From: JALZKA01 sp963721645
Lineage (GTDB): Bacteria > Actinomycetota > Thermoleophilia > Solirubrobacterales > 70-9
Direction: 5' to 3'
DNA length: 64,000 nt
Assembly (NCBI GenBank): GCA_963721645.1
Contig: CAVRJK010000002.1
Location: 1,674,001 to 1,738,000 of the forward strand
Shown: one piece after another, positions 56,747-64,000 of the stretch
Numbering within the stretch: position 1 is the stretch's first letter
Layout of the letters: each line of letters starts with the position of its first letter
The notes under the pieces: model-generated
Seen by the model: the letters and a program-made list of their open reading frames with translations, nothing else
What the model was told of the DNA's origin: nothing
Database searches by the model: none
Made by a program: the position numbers and the translations under genes

Positions 56747-57379
56747 CTAGCCGTCGGACGCCGAGCCCATGTCGACTTCAAACCCGTCCTTGGGCGTCAC
56801 CAGCTCGAACTCACCCGAATCGACTTCCTTCAACACGCCCGTGTCGTGGTCGCCGATGCCCGACTCGGGCAGAGGCACCTGGATCACGAGTGAAGACCCG
56901 TCGCGCCTGACGGACTCGCGCGGTCCGAGCGCATCGAGCAGCGCGAGCATCGGTGCGTTGTCGTGAAGGACGTTCGCCTCGAATCGCGTCACGCCAACCT
57001 TGCGCGCCGCATGCGCGAGCATCCGCAGCATCGACTTGCCAAGGCCGGAGCCCTGCCACGAATCGACGACGATGATCGCCGCCTCGGCGACATCCAGCCG
57101 ATCGAGCCGGATGAAGCGCGCGACCCCGACCGCCTCACCGGAGTCCTCGTCCACCGCCAGAAGCGCTTCGTGATCGCGGTGGTCGACCTCGAGCAGGTAG
57201 CGCAGCTGAGACTCGGTTAGACGGGATACGGGGGTCATGAACCGGCTGTAAAGCGACTTCTCGCTCATCTGCGAAACGCCGCCGAGGTAGCGGCGGCGGT
57301 CGTCGGGGTGAAGGGGAGCGACGAGCGCGACACGCCCGTCGCGAAGTGTCATGCGCTCGCTTCTAGATGAGCCGGTCAT
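56747..57379 (-). CDS. GNAT-family acetyltransferase
   Basis: The acetyl-CoA loop WQGSGLGKSMLRML (around residue 110) and the preceding strand AAIIVVDSW show the GNAT fold in the first 170 residues. A C-terminal extension of about 40 residues is acidic and probably unstructured. It resembles the GNAT domain fused to acyl-CoA synthetase-like proteins (RLTESQLRYLLEVDHRDHEAL type), whose targets are often protein lysines. The target here is unknown. It lies 12 bp before rpmE. Confidence 0.83.
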   Translation of the reverse strand: MTGSSRSERMTLRDGRVALVAPLHPDDRRRYLGGVSQMSEKSLYSRFMTPVSRLTESQLRYLLEVDHRDHEALLAVDEDSGEAVGVARFIRLDRLDVAEAAIIVVDSWQGSGLGKSMLRMLAHAARKVGVTRFEANVLHDNAPMLALLDALGPRESVRRDGSSLVIQVPLPESGIGDHDTGVLKEVDSGEFELVTPKDGFEVDMGSASDG

Positions 57380-57390
57380 CCAGAGTCAAG

Positions 57391-58053
57391 CTAGCGCCGC
57401 TCGGGCACCAGTACCTCCATGCCGTCGATCCGAGAGGGGCTCAGCGGGCCCACCGTCTGCATCTTCCAGGTCGCGTGCACCCCTCGGAGCTCGAGGAGTG
57501 CGGCGTCTGAGCTGAGCTCGAACTCCTCGGTCCGCTCAAGCGCTGCGGACAGATCCGTGCCCTCCCCGAGCACCACCGCGAGGAAGAGTTGCTGGCGGCG
57601 GATCCTGGCGAGATCACTCGATTCCCGGGGATCGGGCGAGTAGCGGCCCGATAGCCAGTCGTGGATCCCATCGCCACGAAGCCTCGCTGCCGGTGGCTCG
57701 AAGATCACCGTCCTGCTCGCCTCCATTATCTCTCCCCCCGGGACCGCTGGGACCCTGAGCTCAATAGACCTGGGGATCGGCATCATCACGTCGAGACCTG
57801 CGATCAGCCGCTCGGTTGCCGTCCTGCTCAAGATCAAACCATTCGCGCATTCGATGTCGTGCTCGGCCAGCGCAGCAGCCAGGCCGCGGAACCCACCGAG
57901 CTCAAAGGCGCGGTTCACCCGATCTCCCAGCTTCGGACACCACAGATCACGGGGGACCCATTGCAGGCTTTCCGCGGCCGGATCCACGACGACGAGCACG
58001 TCGGTGCGCGCTCTGAGTGAGCGCTCGTCCATGATTCCCACGGCCGTCGCCAT
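57391..58053 (-). CDS. LCP-like domain protein, 220 aa
   Basis: The first 90 residues resemble a LytR-CpsA-Psr core: RTDVLVVVDPA, VPRDLWCP (Arg-Asp of LCP), RVNRAFELGG and a glycine-poor stretch where LCP proteins hold the lipid. There is no membrane anchor and no recognisable signal peptide, so it may be a cytoplasmic or degenerate relative. The remainder is not recognised. It is divergent from the triple-GT2 gene with only 6 bp between starts, if the ATG at 58053 is right; ATG 58032 is an alternative. Confidence 0.55.
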   Translation of the reverse strand: MATAVGIMDERSLRARTDVLVVVDPAAESLQWVPRDLWCPKLGDRVNRAFELGGFRGLAAALAEHDIECANGLILSRTATERLIAGLDVMMPIPRSIELRVPAVPGGEIMEASRTVIFEPPAARLRGDGIHDWLSGRYSPDPRESSDLARIRRQQLFLAVVLGEGTDLSAALERTEEFELSSDAALLELRGVHATWKMQTVGPLSPSRIDGMEVLVPERR

Positions 58054-58059
58054 TCCTAT

Positions 58060-60468
58060 GTGCCCCAGACCTTCACAACCCTGATGATTGCCTGCCTGCT
58101 CCCCGCACGCAACGCCGAGCCAGACCTCGGCGACTGGCTCGCCTCGGCCAAGAGCTTCGCCGACGTGATCGTCGCCCTCGACGACGGCAGCATGGATCGC
58201 TCCGCGGAGATCCTGCGTGCCGACCCAACGGTGGCGATGGTCCTCGTGAACGAGCCTCGCCCAGGATTTTCAGGTTGGGACGACGGAGCCAACCGCCGCC
58301 GCCTGCTGAACGCCGCCGGTGAGCTCGAACCCGACTGGATCGTTTTCCTCGACTCTGATGAGCGAATCGACGTTGAGGACGGCCGTGCACTTCGCACCTT
58401 TTTGAAGACCGACGCGATCGCACCCTGCGCATACGGCCTGACCATGTTCGACGAGGTCGGTTCGGCGGTTGTCGAGATCCCACCCCGGACCGTCTACCGC
58501 GTCTTTGCATGGCGCGCCGGGTTGGCACTGCCGAACGAGCGCTTTCACTTCAACCCTGTGCCCGTAACGATCCCCGAGACGGCCTACGTGCCCACAACGA
58601 TCCGGGCGCGACATCTTGCGGGGCCCGCGCGCCGCGCGGCGCGCTCGGACAAGTACCGTGAAGCGGACCCGGCAGGCCAATGGGGCCGCGACCGCCCAGG
58701 CCCGGAGCAGGCACCGGAGACCACAAGCTGGGGACCGCGTGAGAGCAACCTTCCCGTGCTCTTCCCGCGCGGCGTGCTTCCCGGTGCGCTCGCCTCCGGC
58801 GGGTCGCACAGCATCCGACCCAAGCTGGCCTGCCTGCTCCCCGTGCGAAACGGACAGGACGAGATCCCGGGCTACCTGGATTCTGTGCGGCGTTTCGCCG
58901 ATGGCGTACTGGCTCTTGACGACGGCAGTACGGACTCCACCGCCGCTCTCCTGGGCTCCGCCGACGGAGTCGAGCTGATTCACTCGGAACCGCCGCGAAG
59001 CTCGTACGCGGGCTGGGACGATCGCCGCAACCGGCAGACCCTGCTCGACGCCGCGAGACAGAGAGGTTTCGACTGGGTCCTCTATCTGGATGCCGACGAG
59101 CGGATCTCGGCCGACGACGCGCCTGCGATTCGCAGCCTTGTCGACAGCGCCGCCGATCCGGACCACGCCTATGGGTTCAGGGTCTTCGGGATGACCGGGG
59201 GCGACAGCTTCGATCGCGCCGGCCTGTGGGTGTACAGGCTCTTCGCGACCACGGCGGGGGGCAACCTGCCGGACCGGCGCCTCCACCTGGTCCCGGTCCC
59301 CACGTCGCTTGAACCCGAGGACTGGATTAGGACGACGGTGAGAATTCAGCACTTCGGAGGCAGCACCCCGGAGCGGCGGCTGGCGAGGGCCGCCAAGTAC
59401 GACGAAGCCGACCCCGACCGCAAGTGGCAGGCGAGCTACGCGAACCTCACCCGCTCGGCCGGGCCCGCGAGAAGCTGGCGCACGAGGCCGGAGGGACTTC
59501 CGATCCTCGCCGAGGGACGCGAGGCGCGCGGTGCATCGCTCGATCTCACGACGATCGGATGGGATGCGCCGGCGCTCTCGGCCATCGTCATAGCCCGCGA
59601 CAACGCGGACACGATCGAAGCCACCGTCAGGTCGATCGTCTCTCAGGAGTGCGATGCCCCGTTCGAGGTCATCGTCGCCGCAAGCGGGACCGACGGCACC
59701 CTGCGCGTCGTACGTGAGCTCTTTCCCGACGTTGTCGCCGTCGAGGTTCCGGAGCCCGGCCTGCCCGGGATGGCCCGCAACGCCGGGCTCGCCGTCGCAC
59801 GCGGGGAGTTCGTCTCGTTCCCGGGTTCCCATGTGGAGCTTCCGGAAGGAAGCCTCCAGGCGCGAATCAACGCCCACGAACTGGGATACGCGATGGTGAC
59901 CGGGACGCTTCTCAACGGCACCCCCACGCGCTCCGGATGGGCTTCGTACTTCATGGACGCCTCGGGATCGCTGCCCGATCGACCTTCCGGCGAGCTTGCG
60001 GGGCCGCCCGCGCGGTGCTCTTACGTTCGCGACGCGATCGACGAGGTAGGGGGCTTCCCCGAGGACGTGCGAGCGGGCGAGGACACCGCTGTCAACAACG
60101 CACTATGGGATCGAGGCTTCACCGCCTACCGCTCACAGGACCTACGGCTTAACCACCGGTCTCGCTGCCGGACACCGGCGCGGCTGTGCCGCCACCACTA
60201 TGCACGAGGTCGCGCGCTTGCGCGGCTCTTGGAACAGGACGTCTCGGCCGGTTCCCGTTCGCTGCGCGCCAAGTTCGTCCTGGTGGCCGGCTACCCGCTG
60301 AAGAGGATCCGCGGCATCCGCTCGCGCGTTCGCCTTTGGGGCGGGTCGCTCAGGCCGGAATACCGGCGGTCGCGACCGCTGATCGTGCTCGGGGTCCTCG
60401 CAGCCACGGCAGGACTCGGCTCGGGCCTGCTCAAACCACGCGGCAAGCCGCGCGGACGGGACTCCTAG
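58060..60468 (+). CDS. Three-module GT2 glycosyltransferase
   Basis: The 802-residue protein has three GT-A modules. Modules 1 (about 10-235) and 2 (about 255-490) are clear internal duplicates: ACLLPARN/ACLLPVRN, ALDDGS in both, GWDD, and DxD motifs Asp98-Ser-Asp100 and Asp344-Ala-Asp346. Module 3 (about 505-700) is a classic GT2 with GMARNAGLAVARG and GEDTAVNN, but the DxD site reads Gly-Ser-His (589-591), so it may be inactive. A short C-terminal hydrophobic helix (about 773-790) may anchor it. The acceptor is unknown. The start is GTG 58060 or ATG 58084. Confidence 0.85.
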   Translation: MPQTFTTLMIACLLPARNAEPDLGDWLASAKSFADVIVALDDGSMDRSAEILRADPTVAMVLVNEPRPGFSGWDDGANRRRLLNAAGELEPDWIVFLDSDERIDVEDGRALRTFLKTDAIAPCAYGLTMFDEVGSAVVEIPPRTVYRVFAWRAGLALPNERFHFNPVPVTIPETAYVPTTIRARHLAGPARRAARSDKYREADPAGQWGRDRPGPEQAPETTSWGPRESNLPVLFPRGVLPGALASGGSHSIRPKLACLLPVRNGQDEIPGYLDSVRRFADGVLALDDGSTDSTAALLGSADGVELIHSEPPRSSYAGWDDRRNRQTLLDAARQRGFDWVLYLDADERISADDAPAIRSLVDSAADPDHAYGFRVFGMTGGDSFDRAGLWVYRLFATTAGGNLPDRRLHLVPVPTSLEPEDWIRTTVRIQHFGGSTPERRLARAAKYDEADPDRKWQASYANLTRSAGPARSWRTRPEGLPILAEGREARGASLDLTTIGWDAPALSAIVIARDNADTIEATVRSIVSQECDAPFEVIVAASGTDGTLRVVRELFPDVVAVEVPEPGLPGMARNAGLAVARGEFVSFPGSHVELPEGSLQARINAHELGYAMVTGTLLNGTPTRSGWASYFMDASGSLPDRPSGELAGPPARCSYVRDAIDEVGGFPEDVRAGEDTAVNNALWDRGFTAYRSQDLRLNHRSRCRTPARLCRHHYARGRALARLLEQDVSAGSRSLRAKFVLVAGYPLKRIRGIRSRVRLWGGSLRPEYRRSRPLIVLGVLAATAGLGSGLLKPRGKPRGRDS

Positions 60469-60950
60469 CCCTCGAGCTTCTTGCTCTTGGTGGCGACGAC
60501 GGGCTGGTAGATGCCTTCGTCTGAGACGGCCTGGACGTAGGCATCTGAGCTCTTCCTGCGATTGAGCTCGTCGGCGTCCGGGATCTTCACCTTGATCTCC
60601 TTCTTGCCACCGCCGGGACCGAACTTGACCGTCTTCTCGCCGTTCATGCTCCAACTGGGACCCTGGGTGACCGATGCGTTGATGTAGAGCGTGCAGGGAT
60701 CAGCGCTCTTCACGCGGATACGCAGCACGCCGTCCTTGCCGACCTCCTTGGTCTCGTCGGTGAGAATGCGTAGCTGCACGCGCGGGTACTCGCTGGAACC
60801 CGCACCCTTCGCGCCCGCGTTCGGCGCCAGATGATGCGCGTAAGCGCTAGCCGCTCCGAGCGACACACCTGCCGCGACAAGTCTGCGAATCAGCGTCCTG
60901 CGGCTGATCCGACCGTCCATGTATGCGTCTACGAGCTCCGCGTCCGACAT
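60465..60950 (-). CDS. Tat-signal secreted protein, 161 aa
   Basis: ATG 60950 has a strong GAGGAG site. The N-terminus carries SRRTLIRR, a twin-arginine motif, and the hydrophobic stretch LVAAGVSLGAASAYA, so it is probably folded before export. The mature part is beta-rich (YPRVQLRILTDETKEV, then VLRIRVKSADPCTLYINASV) and looks like an Ig-like or SoxY-type sandwich, but I do not recognise the family. Twin-Arg signals usually mean a cofactor or a complex. It is downstream of the ETF:QO gene on the same strand, with 28 bp between. Confidence 0.72.
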   Translation of the reverse strand: MSDAELVDAYMDGRISRRTLIRRLVAAGVSLGAASAYAHHLAPNAGAKGAGSSEYPRVQLRILTDETKEVGKDGVLRIRVKSADPCTLYINASVTQGPSWSMNGEKTVKFGPGGGKKEIKVKIPDADELNRRKSSDAYVQAVSDEGIYQPVVATKSKKLEG

Positions 60951-60978
60951 CCCGTTCTCCTCGCTCTCCCCTGGTGCC

Positions 60979-62676
60979 TCAGGTCTCTTGATACAGCGGC
61001 CCGTCGCCACCTTCCGGGAGTGTAAGCCTTCCACCCTTGGCCGTGATGGCACCGCACTGGACGCAGTTGGAGGCCGTCACATTCACGTCGACCATCGGCT
61101 CGTTCGACTCGAGCTGCGCCTCGGGGATCTCGTAGACCTGAGCGGGGCACATCGAGACCCAGGTCTGCGCGACTTCGCGCGGGACATGGCGCTGGATACG
61201 AATGTGGTTCGGCGCGTCGTCACGGGTCGCGTTGCCCGAAAGGAATACGGATGAGAGCTTGTCGAAGGTCAACTCGCCATCGGGCTCGGGATATGAGTCG
61301 CCGGCCTTGCCGATGAACGTCTCGACCTCTTCGTCGCCCTCGGACTTGGAGTGACCGGTCGGGAACAGACCGTTCGAGAGGAGCCAGGCGTTCGCGATCG
61401 CACCGAAGGCCACGAAGCCCTTGTCGCCGTGCTGGCGGACGTTCCGCGACTTGAAGAGATCCTTCTCGATGTCGGACTTGCGAACGCGCTCCTCGTATCC
61501 CTGGAAGTTCACAGACTCGGGGTCGCGCTTCAGCTCGGAAACGATTGCCTCAGCGGCGTAGATACCGGCGTGCATCGCGTAGTGGATGCCCTTCAGATAG
61601 GGGATGTTGCACATGGAGACGTTGTCGCCTGCCATGACCATCCCGGGCACCGCGAGCTTTCGCGGCATCGACCAGTAACCGCCCGACGGGATCGTCTTCG
61701 CGCCCCAGCCGACCCGCTTTCCACCCTCCAGGAGGTCACGGATGAAGGGGTGAGTCTTCAGCTGCTGGAGAAGGTCGTGGCACGAGAAGGTCGCATCAGA
61801 AGTGTCGAGTCCCGCGACGATCCCGATGCAGAGCTTGTCCTCGCCCATCGGATAGATGAACGAGCCGCCGAACTCGTTGTACTTGGGGCCCGGGCGCATC
61901 GGCCAGTTCATCGTGTGGATCACCCGGTCGAGCGGCTTCGGAACCTCCCAGACCTCCTTGACGCCGATCTCCCAGCGCTTCGGGTCGCCGCCCAGGTCGT
62001 AGTAGTCAACGGCGGCGTCCGTCAGGTGGCCGATCGTTCCCTCGGCGAGCACCGTCGCCTTGGCGATCAGGTCGGAGCCGGGCTCGAAGTTGCCCCGCTC
62101 GTTCCCCTCGCGGTCACGGCCCTTGTCTCCAGACCGAACGCCGCGGACGATCCGGTCCTCGACGATGAGCTTGTCGGCGGCGGTCTCGGTGAGGATGTAG
62201 GCGCCCGCCTCTTCGGCCTTGTCCGCTAGGAAGCGCGACAGCTTCGCGACCGACGTCACGTAGTTGCCGTGGTTGCGAAAGTTCGGCGGCACCGGCTTCA
62301 GCGGGATCGCCCGCTTCTTGGTCAGCAGGTAGACCGCGTCCTTTTCGACCTTCTGGTAGACGGGCCACTCCTCGGGGTCGAGCTCCGGGAAGAGCTCTTC
62401 CATCGCTGAGGGCCGCATGTTGGCGCCCGAAACGTTGTGAGCGCCGCACGCCTTGCCCTTCTCGAGGACGGCCACCGGGATCTCGCCCAGCTGCTCGGTG
62501 AGCTCAGGCTCATCCGCGAGCAGCTGCATCACCTTGTTTGCGCAGGCGAGCCCGGCGGGCCCACCTCCGACAATCACAACGCCCGCCTCGAGGCGCTCGT
62601 CCTCCGGGTCGGTGGGCGGGCCGACATAGTCGGCCGGATCGAACGGCGGCGGAAACTCGCCGGGCGCTACGGACAT
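60979..62676 (-). CDS. Electron transfer flavoprotein:quinone oxidoreductase, cluster motif incomplete
   Basis: FAD binding is shown by GGGPAG (37-42); GEDKLCIGIVAGLD, TIPSGGYWSMP and GDNVSMCNIPYLKGIHYAM match ETF:QO. The C-terminal ferredoxin-like domain has Cys510 (MCPAQVYE), Cys538 and Cys541 (NCVQC), but position 544 is Ile instead of the third Cys of the usual CxxCxxC, and the motif ends in PEGGDGPLY. So only three of four cluster ligands are seen. It should pass electrons from ETF (etfA, etfB just upstream) to menaquinone. Confidence 0.9.
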   Translation of the reverse strand: MSVAPGEFPPPFDPADYVGPPTDPEDERLEAGVVIVGGGPAGLACANKVMQLLADEPELTEQLGEIPVAVLEKGKACGAHNVSGANMRPSAMEELFPELDPEEWPVYQKVEKDAVYLLTKKRAIPLKPVPPNFRNHGNYVTSVAKLSRFLADKAEEAGAYILTETAADKLIVEDRIVRGVRSGDKGRDREGNERGNFEPGSDLIAKATVLAEGTIGHLTDAAVDYYDLGGDPKRWEIGVKEVWEVPKPLDRVIHTMNWPMRPGPKYNEFGGSFIYPMGEDKLCIGIVAGLDTSDATFSCHDLLQQLKTHPFIRDLLEGGKRVGWGAKTIPSGGYWSMPRKLAVPGMVMAGDNVSMCNIPYLKGIHYAMHAGIYAAEAIVSELKRDPESVNFQGYEERVRKSDIEKDLFKSRNVRQHGDKGFVAFGAIANAWLLSNGLFPTGHSKSEGDEEVETFIGKAGDSYPEPDGELTFDKLSSVFLSGNATRDDAPNHIRIQRHVPREVAQTWVSMCPAQVYEIPEAQLESNEPMVDVNVTASNCVQCGAITAKGGRLTLPEGGDGPLYQET

Positions 62677-62683
62677 GACTTGC

Positions 62684-63664
62684 TCAGCCGCCCTTCTTGG
62701 CCTTGATCGCCTCGGTCAGCTTGGGCATGATCTTGTTGAGATCACCCACGACGCCGAGATCGCAGAACTCGAAGATCGGCGCGTTCTGATCCTTGTTGAT
62801 CGCGACGATGTTCTCGGCGTTCTGCATACCGACCTTGTGCTGAATCGCGCCGGAGATACCCGCCGCGAGGTACAGCTTCGGAGCGACGGTCTTGCCCGTC
62901 TGACCGATCTGGGTCGCGTAAGGGGTCCAACCGGCGTCGACGATGGCCCTGGTGGAAGCAACGGCTCCACCGAGGGATGACGCGAGGTCGTTGGCGATGG
63001 AGAGGTTGTCCGCATCTCCGAAGCCACGGCCCGCGCCGACCAGGAAGTCGGCGTCCTCGATGTTCACGGCACCCTCGTCACCGACGTCGCCGCGCGTCTT
63101 CATGCGCGCCTTCGTCGACCACTCGGAGAGCTCAACATCGATGTCAACGACCTCCGCGTCGCCGGAGCCGTTCTCCGCCGTGTCGAAAGCGTTCAGACGG
63201 CCGATGATGATCCCGGGCTCGGAGACGTAGCCGACGTCGACGATTGCCGAATCCTGGAGGATCGGGCGCTCGACGACGAGCTTGCCATCGGCGACCTTGA
63301 CCGCCGTGACCTCCATGGTCACGCCGGCGTTCAGGCGGGCCGTCAGGCCGGCACCGATCTCGAAGCCGAGCAGTCCGCCGCCGAAGAGGGCGTAGGAGTA
63401 GCCGTCATCGGTGATGACCTTGGCCATCGCATCGACGATCGGCTGGGCCAGTCCCTCGGGCACCGACTTCGCCCGGTAGACCTTGGACGCGCCGTACTTC
63501 CCGAGCGCAGCACACGCCGCGTCGTCGATCTCGCCGACCACGAGGGCCGCGGCATCGCCGCCGATGTCTGCGGTCAGCTTGGCTGCCTCGGAGATCGCGC
63601 CGAGCGAGTTGTTGTTGAAGTTGCCCTCGTCGTCGTGCAGGGCGTAAACCAGAATTCCGCTCAT
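62684..63664 (-). CDS. etfA: Electron transfer flavoprotein alpha subunit
   Basis: The 326-residue protein has a poorly conserved N-terminal domain and the FAD-binding C-terminal domain with GAGRGFGD, LGGAVASTRAIVDAGW, QIGQTGKTVAPKLYLA and GISGAIQHKVGM. It takes electrons from acyl-CoA dehydrogenases and similar flavoproteins. ATG 63664 is chosen over an upstream frame extension because MSGILVYAL begins the fold. It ends 7 bp before the ETF:QO gene. Confidence 0.94.
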   Translation of the reverse strand: MSGILVYALHDDEGNFNNNSLGAISEAAKLTADIGGDAAALVVGEIDDAACAALGKYGASKVYRAKSVPEGLAQPIVDAMAKVITDDGYSYALFGGGLLGFEIGAGLTARLNAGVTMEVTAVKVADGKLVVERPILQDSAIVDVGYVSEPGIIIGRLNAFDTAENGSGDAEVVDIDVELSEWSTKARMKTRGDVGDEGAVNIEDADFLVGAGRGFGDADNLSIANDLASSLGGAVASTRAIVDAGWTPYATQIGQTGKTVAPKLYLAAGISGAIQHKVGMQNAENIVAINKDQNAPIFEFCDLGVVGDLNKIMPKLTEAIKAKKGG

Positions 63665-63716
63665 GATGAGACCTCCCTTGACAGGGTTTTGAACATGCTT
63701 TCGCGCCTTGAGTTGC

Positions 63717-64000
63717 TCATGAAAGAAGCTTCCTTTCATCCAACCAAGCGACGATCTTTTCGACCGTCTCGTCAGTGTCCTCGTCCTCGATGATCTCGCC
63801 GCCTGCCTTCTCGGCCGGGGGGTTGATCTCGAGCACCTGGGTCTTGGAGCCGCCTTCGCCCACCTGATCGGCCTCGATGCCGACATCGCCGGTGGCCTTG
63901 GTGTCGAGCTGCTTCTTCTTCGCTCCCATGATCGCCTTCAGCGACGGGTAGCGGGGCTCGTTGATCGCGTCGCCGACGGAGATGACGGCGGGCAGGTCGA
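63717..64000 (-). CDS. etfB: Electron transfer flavoprotein beta subunit (5' end outside window)
   Basis: The frame is open to the window end, so the start lies beyond 64000. The visible end carries LPAVISVGDAINEPRYPSLK, close to the EtfB signature, followed by AKKK and an acidic tail with the last helix IVAWLDERKLL. It is the first visible gene of the etfB-etfA-ETF:QO operon, 52 bp from etfA. Confidence 0.88.
   Translation of the reverse strand, partial: DLPAVISVGDAINEPRYPSLKAIMGAKKKQLDTKATGDVGIEADQVGEGGSKTQVLEINPPAEKAGGEIIEDEDTDETVEKIVAWLDERKLLS

Overview
The window is GC-rich, gene-dense bacterial chromosome with many GTG/TTG starts and stop/start overlaps. It looks like an actinobacterium, most likely of the deep-branching Thermoleophilia/Solirubrobacterales type. 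Three points support this: an ATP synthase operon in the order wecA-atpI-atpB-E-F-H-A-G-D-C as in mycobacteria, a MarP-type periplasmic protease, and an AddAB/AdnAB-like pair in which both subunits carry a cysteine-ligated nuclease domain. The class-level placement is inference. I see no tRNA, rRNA, CRISPR array or intact transposase, and no gene-free stretch longer than about 230 bases.

Region 1 (1-10.6 kb) holds an fxsA-HAD operon, a frameshifted DUF3105 lipoprotein gene, the two-subunit DNA end-resection helicase/nuclease and a gamma-glutamylcyclotransferase-like gene whose first codons are made of an interspersed repeat. Region 2 (10.6-18.8 kb) has a drug-efflux/reductase pair under a clear palindromic operator, an amino-acid permease, and MarP divergent from a penicillin-binding protein, then a lipoprotein pair and a frameshifted SRPBCC gene. 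Region 3 (18.8-29 kb) has an FHA/zinc-ribbon protein, an orphan ParA, thrB with a sugar nucleotidyltransferase, ahcY and arfB. It ends with an ABC (MacB/FtsEX-like) exporter whose permease gene overlaps a two-domain peptidoglycan hydrolase.

Region 4 (29-35.8 kb) is an envelope-sugar operon: phosphoglucose/phosphomannose isomerase, nucleotidyltransferase, UDP-glucose dehydrogenase, an LCP ligase with a long acidic cytoplasmic arm, and an M20 peptidase. Region 5 (35.8-47.4 kb) is the complete F-type ATP synthase operon led by wecA, DUF354 and glyA. The alpha and beta subunits carry unusual acidic tails, and the atpB-atpE spacer is AT-rich and structured. Divergent from glyA is a promoter driving an R2lox-like diiron/Mn-Fe oxidase and a TetR regulator.

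Region 6 (49-57.4 kb) reads rpmE-DUF1385, prfA-prmC-tsaC, rpiB and a secreted RNase with its barstar inhibitor, plus a beta-propeller protein. Region 7 (57.4-64 kb) has an LCP-like protein divergent from a triple-module GT2 glycosyltransferase, a Tat-signal protein, and etfB-etfA-ETF:quinone oxidoreductase, with etfB cut by the window end.

A palindromic repeat (core GAGGGGTCAGACCCCTC) recurs six times, at about 9.96, 10.01, 19.34, 29.01, 29.06 and 50.92 kb. Some copies lie between genes, but two lie inside one ORF and one supplies the C-terminus of tsaC. Other points of interest are the peptidoglycan hydrolase fusion next to its exporter, the R2lox candidate, the RNase/barstar pair, the ETF:QO lacking a cluster cysteine, and the GT2 protein with a degenerate third module.
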